Assembly: GCA_036380835.1 (NCBI GenBank)
Contig: DASVDZ010000069.1
Span: 53,032 to 117,031, forward strand
Direction: 5' to 3'
DNA length: 64,000 bases
Source of the DNA: DASQJL01 sp036380835
GTDB taxonomy: Bacteria > Eisenbacteria > RBG-16-71-46 > SZUA-252
The notes beneath the pieces were generated by a model. It saw only the letters and a program-made list of their open reading frames with translations, had not been told where the DNA came from and searched no databases. The position numbers and the translations under genes were made by a program. This document shows, piece after piece, positions 39,764 through 48,179 of the stretch (the stretch's first letter is position 1; the number at the start of each line of letters is the position of its first letter).

Positions 39764-40564
39764 CTAGCGGCCGTCCCCGTCCAGCAGGTTTCCGAGACCG
39801 CCCAGGATCGAGCCCTCCTCGCGCCGGCGGCCGCCGGTCTGGGGCGCCGCCGCGTAGATGCGGCTCGCTAGGCGGCTGAACGGGAGCGACTGGAGCCAGA
39901 CGCGCCCGGGACCGCGGAGCGTCGCGAAGAAGAGCCCCTCCCCGCCGAAGAGCGCGCTCTTCAGTTTCCCGACGAACTGGATGTCGTAGTCCACGCTCGG
40001 CTGCACCGCGACGAGGCATCCCGTGTCGACGCGAAGCGTCTCGCCCGGCGCGAGCGCGCGCTCCTCGAGCGTGCCGCCCGCGTTCACGAAGAGCCAGCCG
40101 TCCCCCTGGAGGCGCTCCATGATGAAGCCCTCGCCTCCGAAGAGGCCGACGCCGAAGCGGCGCTGGAACGCGATTCCGATGCTCACCCCCTTGGCGGCGA
40201 CCAGGAAGGAGTCCTTCTGCGCGATGATCTCGCCCCCCATCTGGGCGAGGTGCATCGCCTGGATCTTGCCGGGGTAGGGAGCGGCGAAGGCCGCCCACCG
40301 CTTCTGGCCCGACTCGTTGTGGAAGACGGTCATGAAAAGCGATTCGCCGGTCAGGAGGCGCTTCCCGGCGCCCACCAGCGCTCCCATGAATCCTTGGTTC
40401 TGCTGGGAGCCGTCGCCGAAGACGGTGTCCATCTGGATCCCGTCCTCCAGGTACATCATGGCTCCCGCCTCGGCGACCACCGCCTCGCCCGGATCGAGCT
40501 GAATCCGCACGAACTGCATGTCGTCGCCTTTGATCTCGTAGTCGATCTCGTGCATCGTGGGCAT
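39764..40564 (-). CDS. AIM24 / TIGR00266 family protein
   Basis: A 266-residue protein of the AIM24 family, unknown function, made of stacked beta-layers. Signatures: QFVRIQLDPGEAVVAEAGAM, GSQQNQGFMGALVGAGKRLL, ESLFMTVFHN, FLVAAKGVSIGIAFQRRFG, LFGGEGFIMERLQGDGWLFV. The C-terminus has ILGGLGNLLDG. ATG 40564 follows GAGAGGAACTACG. The ~80-nt leader may contain the hairpin GCGGGCG-CGG-CGCCCGC (40610-40626). Members often cluster near membrane-stress genes, as here. Confidence 0.9.
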   Translation of the reverse strand: MPTMHEIDYEIKGDDMQFVRIQLDPGEAVVAEAGAMMYLEDGIQMDTVFGDGSQQNQGFMGALVGAGKRLLTGESLFMTVFHNESGQKRWAAFAAPYPGKIQAMHLAQMGGEIIAQKDSFLVAAKGVSIGIAFQRRFGVGLFGGEGFIMERLQGDGWLFVNAGGTLEERALAPGETLRVDTGCLVAVQPSVDYDIQFVGKLKSALFGGEGLFFATLRGPGRVWLQSLPFSRLASRIYAAAPQTGGRRREEGSILGGLGNLLDGDGR

Positions 40565-40790
40565 CGTAGTTCCTCTCTCCGAACGTGGATCGACCGCACC
40601 CCGCGGGGCGCGGGCGCGGCGCCCGCGGCGCCTCCGCACGGCGCCGAGGATACGTCACCGGGCCGACCCGCCTCACCTCGAATACGAGCGGCACGCCAGT
40701 TGCGTTTCCCTGGGGCATGACCCTGGCCCCGATGGAGACAACGACGTGTAACTCGTTGCAGCGCAATGAGCCACTGAAAGGAGCGAACGT

Positions 40791-41465
40791 ATGAAGTCGG
40801 CCACAGTGTGGAAATCCGGAATCAACTTGATCGGAGTGCTGCTGCTCACCGTGGGCACGACCGCGGTGGCCCAGCCCGGCGGTCGAATCCCTCCCGCCGG
40901 AGGACCCGGCCCGGGCGTGGCTCGCGATCGGGCGGAATTGCGGCAGGACCGGAACGAGCTTCGGGGCGACCGGCGGGACGTGAGACAGGATCGGGCGGAC
41001 GTGGCGCGCCTCTCCCGGCTCCTGGCGCGCCTCGACGACGCCAAGGCATCGGGGAACCGTCGCGAGGAGGCGCGCGTGCGGGTCCGGCTCCGCCAGTTCC
41101 TGCGCGGAGAGGTGGTCGAGGCGCATCGCGACGTCGTCAAGGATCGCGCGGAGACGCGGCAGAGCGACGATCGCCGCGACCTTCGCGACGACGCGCGCGA
41201 CAGCGCGAAGAGCCGCGCCCGGCTCGACCGCGAGTTGGCGATCGTCCGGGAGCTTCGATCGATTCAGCCCGCCGTGCGCTCCGGCGATCGCCGCGCGTCA
41301 CGGCGCGAGGACCGGCTCCTCGGCGACTTCCTGCAATTGGTGAAGCAGGACGCGCGCGAATCGGGACGCGAATGGCGCGAGGACCGCGCGGAGCGGCGCG
41401 ATGACCGGCGCGAGATCCACGAGGACCGCCAAGGCGGACCGCAGGGAGGCGGCGACTACCACTAG
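40791..41465 (+). CDS. Exported Arg/Asp-rich helical protein
   Basis: A 224-residue protein with a signal peptide (~1-27, LIGVLLLTVGTTAVA). The mature chain is extraordinarily rich in Arg and Asp/Glu: RDRAELRQDRNELRGDRRDV, QDRADVARLSRLL, RQSDDRRDLRDDARDS, EDRAERRDDRREIHEDR. The pattern predicts a long single-alpha-helix or coiled coil stabilised by i/i+4 salt bridges. There are no Cys and no catalytic motif. Similar R-x-D-R-x-E-L-R proteins are scattered in bacteria without known function; a periplasmic spacer or metal/nucleic-acid binder is possible. AAAGGAG precedes the ATG. Confidence 0.65.
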   Translation: MKSATVWKSGINLIGVLLLTVGTTAVAQPGGRIPPAGGPGPGVARDRAELRQDRNELRGDRRDVRQDRADVARLSRLLARLDDAKASGNRREEARVRVRLRQFLRGEVVEAHRDVVKDRAETRQSDDRRDLRDDARDSAKSRARLDRELAIVRELRSIQPAVRSGDRRASRREDRLLGDFLQLVKQDARESGREWREDRAERRDDRREIHEDRQGGPQGGGDYH

Positions 41466-41500
41466 ACGCGTCGGATGCGCCGAGCGTTCGGGGCCGGGCC

Positions 41501-41701
41501 CTATGCGGGCTTCGGCCCCGATTCGTTGGGCGGGGGCGGGCGACGCCGGGTCCGTCGCGCGCGGCCGGCGTCCCGAACCGCCCGGGAGAGCAGGTACTCG
41601 ATCTGCCCGTTCACGCTCCGCAGCTCCTCCGCGGCCCACGCCTCGAGCGCGTTCCAAAGCTCGGGATCGATCCGAAGGAGGAACGACTTGCGGCCGCCCA
41701 C
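41501..41701 (-). CDS. Arc-like ribbon-helix-helix DNA-binding protein
   Basis: A 66-residue protein. The RHH fold is evident: beta-strand KSFLLRIDPELWNALEAWAA, then EELRSVNGQIEYLLSRAVRD for the two helices. The strand would enter the major groove as a dimer. The C-terminus is Arg/Pro-rich (RARRTRRRPPPPNESG). The GTG start lies 9 nt after the SPFH gene stop, so it is co-transcribed with it. No toxin-like gene is adjacent. It may regulate the SPFH gene. Confidence 0.8.
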   Translation of the reverse strand: MGGRKSFLLRIDPELWNALEAWAAEELRSVNGQIEYLLSRAVRDAGRARRTRRRPPPPNESGPKPA

Positions 41702-41710
41702 GGGGCGCCC

Positions 41711-42580
41711 CTAGTTGTACAGGGTTCCGGTGTTCAGGACGGGCGTCGCCGCGCGCTCCCCGCAGAGGACGACCAGGAGGTTCGAGACCATCGCGGCGCG
41801 CCGATCGTCGTCGAGCTCGATCACCTTGTTGTCGCGGAGCCGAGCGAGCGCCATCTCGACCATCCCCACGGCTCCTTCCACGATCCGCTGGCGCGCGGCG
41901 ATGATCGCCGCCGCCTGCTGCCGCTGGAGCATCGCCCCCGCGATCTCCGGCGCGTAGGCCAGGTGGCTCAAACGGGCTTCGACCACCTCGACTCCCGCCG
42001 GCTTGAGCCGCTCCTGGAGCTCGGCCCGGAGGAACTCCGAGACCTTGTCGATGCTGCCGCGAAGCGAGATCGCGTCCTGCGCCTCGGCGTCGTACGGATA
42101 TTCGGTCGCCAGGTGGCGGACCGCCGTCTCGCTCTGCACCGAGACGAAGGACTCGAAGTTCTCGACGTCGAACGACGCCATCGCCGTATCGCGCACCTTC
42201 CAGACGACGACGGCCGCGATCTCGACGGGGTTGCCCGCCTGGTCGTTCACCTTGATCATCTGCCCGTTGAGGCTCCGGACGCGAAGGGAGATCCGCCGCT
42301 TCGAGTTGAACGGGTTGGTCCACCACCAGCCCGTCTCCCGCACGGATCCCACGTACGCGCCGAAGAGCGTGAGCACGACCGCCTGGTTCGGCTGGTTGGT
42401 GAAGAATCCCTTCGTGAAGAGCACCGCCGCCATCACCAGGAAGAGATCGAGGATCAAGCGGCCGGGCTGCTCGTTCTTCACCGCCGTGATGAAGAGAAGC
42501 AGGGCCAGAGCCCACAGGATGAGCGTGATCAGGAGCGCGACGGCTCCGGGCAGCGCGTTGGTCTTCCGTTCCGACGTCAT
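41711..42580 (-). CDS. SPFH/band-7 membrane protein
   Basis: A 289-residue stomatin/prohibitin-type protein. Two TM helices at the N-terminus (LLITLILWALALLLFITAV, LILDLFLVMAAVLFTKGFF) precede the SPFH domain (VVLTLFGAYVGSVRETGWWW, then QAGNPVEIAAVVVWKVRD, SETAVRHLATEYPYD) and a helical tail with ARLSHLAYAPEIAGAMLQRQ. It would build membrane scaffolds. ATG 42580 follows GAGGAGGACGG; an upstream Met at 42637 is less likely. It pairs with the RHH gene behind it. Confidence 0.9.
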   Translation of the reverse strand: MTSERKTNALPGAVALLITLILWALALLLFITAVKNEQPGRLILDLFLVMAAVLFTKGFFTNQPNQAVVLTLFGAYVGSVRETGWWWTNPFNSKRRISLRVRSLNGQMIKVNDQAGNPVEIAAVVVWKVRDTAMASFDVENFESFVSVQSETAVRHLATEYPYDAEAQDAISLRGSIDKVSEFLRAELQERLKPAGVEVVEARLSHLAYAPEIAGAMLQRQQAAAIIAARQRIVEGAVGMVEMALARLRDNKVIELDDDRRAAMVSNLLVVLCGERAATPVLNTGTLYN

Positions 42581-42627
42581 GTTCTTCCGTCCTCCTCGTT
42601 TCGGCGGACCCCCCGCCTGATTGCAAT

Positions 42628-42656
42628 ATGATATCACATCGATAGCTGGACGCCAG
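42628..42656 (-). promoter_or_regulatory. Putative promoter of the SPFH-RHH operon
   Basis: Minus strand: CTGGCG (42651-42656, weak -35), 17-nt spacer, TATCAT (42628-42633, five of six -10). The surrounding ~40 nt (plus strand attgcaatatgatatcac) is the most AT-rich stretch nearby. Predicted leader ~40 nt. Confidence 0.45.
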
Positions 42657-42706
42657 CGAAATCGGAGGGGGCGCGGCGGCGCGGCACCCCGGCGCGGCGG
42701 GAGCGG

Positions 42707-44386
42707 CTAGTCCCGGACGAGCTTCTTGTAGCGGAGGCGGTGGGGTTGGTCGGCGGCGGCGCCGAGACGCTGGTGGCGGTTCTTCTCGTACTCCTCGAAG
42801 TTCCCCTCGAACCAGACGACCCCGCCGTCGTCCTCGAACGCGACCATGTGCGTCGCGATCCGGTCGAGGAACCACCGGTCGTGGCTGATCACCAGGACGC
42901 AGCCCGCGAACTCGAGGATCGCCTCCTCGAGCGCGCGCAGCGTGTCGACGTCCAGATCGTTGGTCGGCTCGTCGAGGAGGAGCAGGTTCCCGCCCGACTT
43001 GAGGAGCTTCGCGAGGTGGACCCGGTTGCGCTCTCCGCCCGAGAGGTTCCGGACCGGCTTCTGCTGGTCGGCGCCCTTGAAGTTGAACGCGGCCACGTAC
43101 GCGCGGGACGGCACCTCGCGCGTCCCGAGGGAGAGCGTCTCCTCCCCGCCCGAGATCTCCTCCCAAACCGTCTTCGAGCCGTCGAGGGAATCGCGGCTCT
43201 GGTCCACGTAGGCGAGCTGGACCGTCTCGCCGAGCCGGAGCGTCCCCGAGTCCGGCCGCTCCTGCCCCGCGATCATGCGGAAGAGGGTCGTCTTGCCGGC
43301 GCCGTTCGGGCCGATCACGCCGATGATCCCCCCCGGCGGGAGCGTGAAGGAGAGGCCGTCGATGAGCACGCGGTCGCCGTAGCCCTTCACGAGGTCCTTC
43401 GCCTCGACGACGAGGTTGCCGAGGCGCGGGCCCGCGGGGATCGTGATCTCGGCGATCTCGCTTCGCTTCTCGTTCTCCTGCTCGAGCAGGCGCTCGTACG
43501 CCGTGACGCGCGCCTTGCTCTTCGCCTGGCGGGCGCGGGGCGACATCCGGATCCACTCGAGCTCGCGCGCGAGCGTCCGCTGTCGCGCGCTCTCGGTCTT
43601 CTCCTCGAGCGCGAGCCGCTGCGTCTTCTGGTCGAGCCAGGAGCTGTAGTTCCCCTCCCACGGAATGCCGCGCCCGCGGTCGAGCTCGAGGATCCAGCCC
43701 GCCACGTTGTCGAGGAAGTAGCGGTCGTGCGTCACGGCGACGACCGTGCCGGGGAACTCCTTCAGAAAGCGCTCGAGCCACGCCACCGACTCGGCGTCCA
43801 GGTGGTTCGTCGGCTCGTCGAGGAGGAGCATGTCGGGCTTCGAGAGGAGGAGGCGGCAGAGCGCCACGCGGCGCCGCTCGCCGCCCGAGAGCGTCGCGAC
43901 GGCGGTGTCGCCCGGCGGGACGCGGAGCGCGTCCATGGCGATCTCGATGGTTCGGTCGAGCTCCCACGCGTTCCGCGCCTCGATCTCGGCCATGACGCGG
44001 CCGTGCTCCTCCATCACCTGCTCCATCTCGTCCGCCTCGAGGTTCTCCCCGAGCCGGAGGTTCAGCTCGTTGAACCGGTCGAGCAGCGCCTTCGCCTCCG
44101 CGACGCCCTCCATGACGTTGCCGAGCACGTCCTTCGATGGATCGAGCGCGGGCTCCTGCGGCAGGAATCCGATCTTGATCCCCTTGGCGGCGCGCGCTTC
44201 GCCCAGATGGTCGGTATCGACGCCGGCCATGATGCGGAGGAGCGAGCTCTTTCCGGCGCCGTTCTGCCCCAGCACGCCGATCTTGGCGCCGGGATAGAAC
44301 GAGAGCGAGATGTCCTGAAGGACCTGCTTGTTGGGCGGGTGGACCTTGCCGACCCGGACCATCGTATAGATGAACTGTGGCGCCAT
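42707..44386 (-). CDS. ettA: Energy-dependent translational throttle EttA (ABC-F)
   Basis: A 559-residue ABC-F ATPase that binds the ribosomal E site and gates elongation according to ATP level. Two ABC cassettes: Walker A GQNGAGKS with LSGGERRRVAL and LLLDEPTNHLD, then Walker A GPNGAGKT with LSGGERNRVHL and LLLDEPTNDLD. The P-site tRNA interaction motif region with the EttA arm lies between (MSPRARQAKSKARVTAYERL). It opens FIYTMVRVGKVHPPNKQVLQ, typical of EttA. ATG 44386 gives the standard length. Confidence 0.96.
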   Translation of the reverse strand: MAPQFIYTMVRVGKVHPPNKQVLQDISLSFYPGAKIGVLGQNGAGKSSLLRIMAGVDTDHLGEARAAKGIKIGFLPQEPALDPSKDVLGNVMEGVAEAKALLDRFNELNLRLGENLEADEMEQVMEEHGRVMAEIEARNAWELDRTIEIAMDALRVPPGDTAVATLSGGERRRVALCRLLLSKPDMLLLDEPTNHLDAESVAWLERFLKEFPGTVVAVTHDRYFLDNVAGWILELDRGRGIPWEGNYSSWLDQKTQRLALEEKTESARQRTLARELEWIRMSPRARQAKSKARVTAYERLLEQENEKRSEIAEITIPAGPRLGNLVVEAKDLVKGYGDRVLIDGLSFTLPPGGIIGVIGPNGAGKTTLFRMIAGQERPDSGTLRLGETVQLAYVDQSRDSLDGSKTVWEEISGGEETLSLGTREVPSRAYVAAFNFKGADQQKPVRNLSGGERNRVHLAKLLKSGGNLLLLDEPTNDLDVDTLRALEEAILEFAGCVLVISHDRWFLDRIATHMVAFEDDGGVVWFEGNFEEYEKNRHQRLGAAADQPHRLRYKKLVRD

Positions 44387-44464
44387 TCGGGCTCTGACCT
44401 CGTTCGTGCGCGGTGATCGGGAGAGGGCGGGTTCGGGCGATGCGGCGTGCCGCGATCGGGACCC

Positions 44465-44476
44465 GAGTATATACTC
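44465..44476 (+). promoter_or_regulatory. Palindromic -10-like element upstream of the CDGSH gene
   Basis: GAGTATATACTC is a perfect 12-bp palindrome in the divergent ettA / CDGSH gap. It contains TATACT (44470-44475) as a rightward -10 candidate. No convincing -35 is seen. The symmetric sequence could serve either direction or bind a regulator. Confidence 0.4.
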
Positions 44477-44533
44477 TCCGTGCCCGGCGGTGAAGCCGCC
44501 CGTGGCGCCGCCCCGCACCCCGAGGAGGACTCG

Positions 44534-44773
44534 ATGCCGGTCACGATCACCGTTCGCAACAACGGCCCCCTCCGCATCGAAGGCGAGTTCACCGTGGTCG
44601 ACGCCGACGGAAAGCCGTTCGACCTGGCGGGGCGCACGGCCATGAGCTTCTGCCGCTGCGGCCACTCGACGAACAAGCCGTTCTGCGACGGAAACGCGCA
44701 CAAGGAATGCGGATTCCAGTCGGCCGTGGCCGCCCGCGTCCTGGCCCCTCCCGCGCCGAAGCCGGGCGCTTGA
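44534..44773 (+). CDS. CDGSH-type iron-sulfur domain protein
   Basis: A 79-residue protein likely to bind a 2Fe-2S cluster. The motif reads CRCGHSTNKPFCDGNAHKEC; the usual form is C-x-C-x2-S-x3-P-x-C-D-G-(S/A/T)-H. Here the ligand His comes one residue later (CDGNAH). The N-terminus MPVTITVRNNGPLRIEGEFT matches the short bacterial CDGSH family. GAGGAGGACTCG precedes the ATG. It is followed after 10 nt by the baeRF-like gene, so both are probably one transcript. Cluster stability with the shifted His is uncertain. Confidence 0.85.
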   Translation: MPVTITVRNNGPLRIEGEFTVVDADGKPFDLAGRTAMSFCRCGHSTNKPFCDGNAHKECGFQSAVAARVLAPPAPKPGA

Positions 44774-44783
44774 CGGGCGCGCC

Positions 44784-45947
44784 ATGACCCACCGTCCCGA
44801 TCTCCGCGACGCGCCCGAGGTCCTGGCGTTTCGAGCGGAGGACCTCGCGGCGCTCCTCGGATCCCAGGAGGGGCCCTGCGTGTCCCTCTACCTCGCGACG
44901 CACCGCCGGCACCCCGAGTGGAAGCAGGATCCCGTGCGCTTCCGGGCGCTCATCGCCGAGGCCGAGTCGCTGCTCGGAGGAGGCGCGGCGCGGGACCAGA
45001 GCGCGCTCGTCGCGCCGCTCCGCGGCCTGCTCGAGCGGCCGTTCTGGGAATACGCGCTCGACGGGCTCGCCGTCTTCGCGTCCCGCTCGCTCCGGGCCGC
45101 GTACCGGCTCCCGATCGCGGTTCCCGACCAGGTCGTGGTCGCCGAGACGTTCCATACGAAGCCGCTGCTCCGCCTCCTGCGCTCGGACGGGCGGTACTAC
45201 GCGCTGGCGCTGAGCCAGAATCAGGTGACCCTCTACGAGGGGAGCCGCTCGGGGGCGGGCATCGTCGAGCTGGGCGGCGTTCCGAAGGGTCTGCGCGACG
45301 CCGTCGGCGTGCCCGATTTCGATCGATCGGTCTCGGCGCACGGCGGCGTCGGCGGCTCCATCTTCCACGGAAGGGGGCCGGGGCGGGAGGAGACCAAGGA
45401 GCTGCTCGCTCGTTACTTCCGCGCCATCGATCGAGGGCTCAAGGACTACCTGCGCGGCGAGACCGCGCCGCTCGTGCTCGCCGCCGTGAAGTACTACCAC
45501 CCGATCTACCGGGAGGGGAACACGTACCCGCACCTCCTCGCCGAAGGACTCGAAGGGAACTACGAGCGCGAGAGCGCGGAGTCGATCCACGCGGCGGCGT
45601 GGCCCCTCGTCGAGCGCGCCTTCTCGGCGCGCGCCGCCGAATGGTCCGCCCGTTACCGGGAGATGGCCGGCACGGGGCTCGCCGTCGACGGCGTGGAAGA
45701 GGTCGCCCTGGCCGCCGTCGCCGGCCGCGCCCGGTGCGTGCTGGCGGCGGAGGGAGACGTGGTCTGGGGGCTCCTGGACCGCGCGACCGGCGCCGTCGCG
45801 CGGCACGAGCGTCAGATGGGAGCGGACGACGGCGATCTCGTGGACGACGTCTGCGAGGAGGCGTTCCGACGCGGCGCCGAGGTCTTCGTGCTGCCGCGGG
45901 CGGCGATGCCGACCGATCGCCCGATCGCCGCCGTGCTCCGCTACTGA
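44784..45947 (+). CDS. Bacterial archaeo-eukaryotic release factor-like protein (baeRF)
   Basis: A 387-residue protein resembling the baeRF families, bacterial relatives of eRF1/Pelota domains. The N-terminal region (GPCVSLYLATHRRHPEWKQD, then RFRALIAEAESLL) and the C-terminal domain (EEVALAAVAGRARCVLAAEG, VDDVCEEAFRRGAEVFVLP) fit that layout. A conserved-looking central block is LVLAAVKYYHPIYREGNTYP. No GGQ-type catalytic loop is present. Proposed roles for such proteins are ribosome-associated stress responses; none is proven. It probably shares a transcript with the CDGSH gene. Confidence 0.75.
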   Translation: MTHRPDLRDAPEVLAFRAEDLAALLGSQEGPCVSLYLATHRRHPEWKQDPVRFRALIAEAESLLGGGAARDQSALVAPLRGLLERPFWEYALDGLAVFASRSLRAAYRLPIAVPDQVVVAETFHTKPLLRLLRSDGRYYALALSQNQVTLYEGSRSGAGIVELGGVPKGLRDAVGVPDFDRSVSAHGGVGGSIFHGRGPGREETKELLARYFRAIDRGLKDYLRGETAPLVLAAVKYYHPIYREGNTYPHLLAEGLEGNYERESAESIHAAAWPLVERAFSARAAEWSARYREMAGTGLAVDGVEEVALAAVAGRARCVLAAEGDVVWGLLDRATGAVARHERQMGADDGDLVDDVCEEAFRRGAEVFVLPRAAMPTDRPIAAVLRY

Positions 45948-45979
45948 GTCTCCGGCGCGCCGCCGCCGAGGGTCCCCTC

Positions 45980-46008
45980 TGGAACGGGGCCTCCCCGGGG
46001 GGTATCAT
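45980..46008 (+). promoter_or_regulatory. Putative promoter of the S9 peptidase gene
   Basis: TATCAT (46003-46008, five of six -10) with TGGAAC (45980-45985, three of six -35) at 17-nt spacing. The leader is ~70 nt and contains GC-rich inverted sequence before the GGAGG ribosome-binding site. Confidence 0.4.
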
Positions 46009-46084
46009 ACTTCGGCGCCCCGGCACGCCCCGCGGCTCCCCGCCGCGAGCCGCCGGCATGCGCCCCTAGACGCGGAGGAACCAC

Positions 46085-48121
46085 GTGCATCTCGCCGAAC
46101 GCCAGATCGCCCGACCGCTCACGCGGGTCGTCCATCCCGCCCTTTCGGGCGCCCGTCCCATCACCGCCGAGGATCTCTGGGCCGTGAGGCGGGTGGGCGC
46201 GCCCGCGCCCAGCCCGGACGGCCGCTCCCTCGTGGTGCCGGTCACGACGTACGACATGGAACAGAATCGGGGCCGCGCGCGCCTCTGGCTCGTGCCGCAA
46301 AGCGGAGAGCCGCGCCCGCTCACCGCCGAGGACGCCACGTGCGGCGACGTCTCCTACGCGCCCGACGGGAAGCGCCTCCTCTTCACGCGCTCGCATGGGG
46401 AGGAGAAGGCGCAGGTCCACGCGCTCTCGCTGGAGGGCGGCGAGTCGGAGCGGCTGACCGACATGCCGCTCGGCGTCTTCGATCCGCGCTGGCTCCCCGA
46501 CGGCAGGCGGCTCGTTTTCGGCACCTACCTCCTCGCCGAGGCGCCGACGCCCGACGGGACGCGCGAGCTCGTGGAGCGCCGCGCGAAGGACCCGGTCAAG
46601 ACGCACGTCACCGAAGACCGCGTCTACCGCTACTGGGATCGCTGGCTCACGGGCGGCGAGCGGCCGCATCTCTTCCTTCTCGACCTGGAGACCCGCGCGC
46701 TCACCGACCTGACCCCCGGCGGGACCGGGTGGTTCGATTTCATGGAGCCCTCCGGCCAGTACGACATCGCCCCCGACGGGAGCGAAATCGCGTTCGGCGC
46801 CAACTCGAGCGCGCCGCCGCACCATCGGCTCCGGTGGGCGATCTACACGGTGCCGACCTCGGGGAAGGAGCCGCCGCGCTGCCTGACGCCGGAGGGGACG
46901 CCCGCGGGGTTCGCCGCCGACGCCTCGCGGCCGCGCTACGCTCCCGACGGGAGCGCGCTCGTCTACGGGGCGCAGAAGGATCCGTACTTCTACGCCGACC
47001 GCGTCCGCCTCGTGCGCTATGACCGCGCGAAGGCGACCCACTCGCTCGTCGCCGAGTCGTGGGACCGCTCTCCCGCCGCCTGGGAGTTCGCGCCGGACGG
47101 GACCCTGATCCTCGAGTGCGAGGATCAGGCGCGCGTGAAGCTCTACGCGCTCCGAAACGGGGACGGGACGCCCCACGTCATCCAGGAGCGGGGAACCGTA
47201 TCGGGCCTGACCGCCGGACGCGACGGCCGGCTCTATTACACGGTGCAGACGCTCTCGGCCCCGGCCGAGGTCTTCTCCTGCGCGACGAACGGCGGCGACG
47301 AGAGGCGGCACACCGACCTGAACCGCGACCTCCTCTCGCAGCTCGCGCTGGGCGAGGTGCGCGAGACGATCTTCGAGGGCGCGGACGGCGACCCGGTCCA
47401 GATGTACGTCGTGCTGCCACCGGGATTCGATCCGGCGAAGAAGTATCCGCTGGTCCACGTGATCCACGGCGGCCCCCACGCGACCGCCGGCGACAATTTC
47501 CACTTCCGGTGGAATCCGCACCTCTTCGCGGCCAACGGATACGTCGCGGCGACCGTGAACTTCCACGGCTCGACCTCGTGGGGCCAGGAGTTCGCGGCCT
47601 GCATCCAGGGCGGCCACGGCGACAAGCCGTTCACCGACATCATGAAGGCGACCGACGCGCTGATCGAGGCCGGCTTCGTCGACGAGTCGCGCCTGGCGGC
47701 GACCGGCGGATCCTACGGCGGCTACCTCGTCTGCTGGATCGCCGGCCAGACCGACCGGTTCCGCTGCCTCGTGAACCACGCCGGCGTCTTCGACCTCCTC
47801 GCGGAATACGGAAGCGACGTCACGCAGGGACGACACCAGGCCTACGGCGGCGAGCCGTGGGAGCGGCTCGAGGCGATCGACCGATGGAACCCCGCGCGGT
47901 TCGCGCGCGGCTTCACCACGCCGATGCTCGTGATCCACGGCGAGCGCGACTACCGCGTGCCGCACAACCAGGCGCTCGCGGTCTACAACATCTACAAGGC
48001 GAAGCAGGTCGAGGCGCGGCTCGTCTTCTTTCCCGACGAGAATCATTGGGTCCTGAAGCCGCGCAACTCGATCGTCTGGAACCGGGAAGTGCGCGAGTGG
48101 CTCGCGCGCCATCTCGGCTGA
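46085..48121 (+). CDS. S9 family prolyl oligopeptidase-type serine peptidase
   Basis: A 678-residue peptidase with an N-terminal beta-propeller (~30-410, repeated APDGKRLLF, LPDGRRLVF, APDGSEIAF, APDGTLILE blades) and a C-terminal alpha/beta hydrolase domain. The catalytic triad is visible: Ser543 in GGSYGGY, Asp622 in GERDYRVPH, His654 in ENHWVLKP. It resembles acylaminoacyl / dipeptidyl peptidases. There is no clear signal peptide, so it is probably cytoplasmic. GTG 46085 follows CGGAGGAACC. Confidence 0.93.
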   Translation: MHLAERQIARPLTRVVHPALSGARPITAEDLWAVRRVGAPAPSPDGRSLVVPVTTYDMEQNRGRARLWLVPQSGEPRPLTAEDATCGDVSYAPDGKRLLFTRSHGEEKAQVHALSLEGGESERLTDMPLGVFDPRWLPDGRRLVFGTYLLAEAPTPDGTRELVERRAKDPVKTHVTEDRVYRYWDRWLTGGERPHLFLLDLETRALTDLTPGGTGWFDFMEPSGQYDIAPDGSEIAFGANSSAPPHHRLRWAIYTVPTSGKEPPRCLTPEGTPAGFAADASRPRYAPDGSALVYGAQKDPYFYADRVRLVRYDRAKATHSLVAESWDRSPAAWEFAPDGTLILECEDQARVKLYALRNGDGTPHVIQERGTVSGLTAGRDGRLYYTVQTLSAPAEVFSCATNGGDERRHTDLNRDLLSQLALGEVRETIFEGADGDPVQMYVVLPPGFDPAKKYPLVHVIHGGPHATAGDNFHFRWNPHLFAANGYVAATVNFHGSTSWGQEFAACIQGGHGDKPFTDIMKATDALIEAGFVDESRLAATGGSYGGYLVCWIAGQTDRFRCLVNHAGVFDLLAEYGSDVTQGRHQAYGGEPWERLEAIDRWNPARFARGFTTPMLVIHGERDYRVPHNQALAVYNIYKAKQVEARLVFFPDENHWVLKPRNSIVWNREVREWLARHLG

Positions 48122-48179
48122 CCCCGGCGCACCCGCTCCGGGCGTTCCGGGAGCCCGTGACTCAAGGAGGAATCCGATC

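Noticed and set aside
41501..41701. Reading the RHH gene as a toxin-antitoxin antitoxin
   Set aside because: Neither neighbour is a toxin; the upstream gene is an SPFH membrane protein.
41298..43967. An 889-codon minus-strand frame across the SPFH and ettA genes
   Set aside because: Out of frame with both real genes, with Arg/Gly-rich shadow sequence and no motif.
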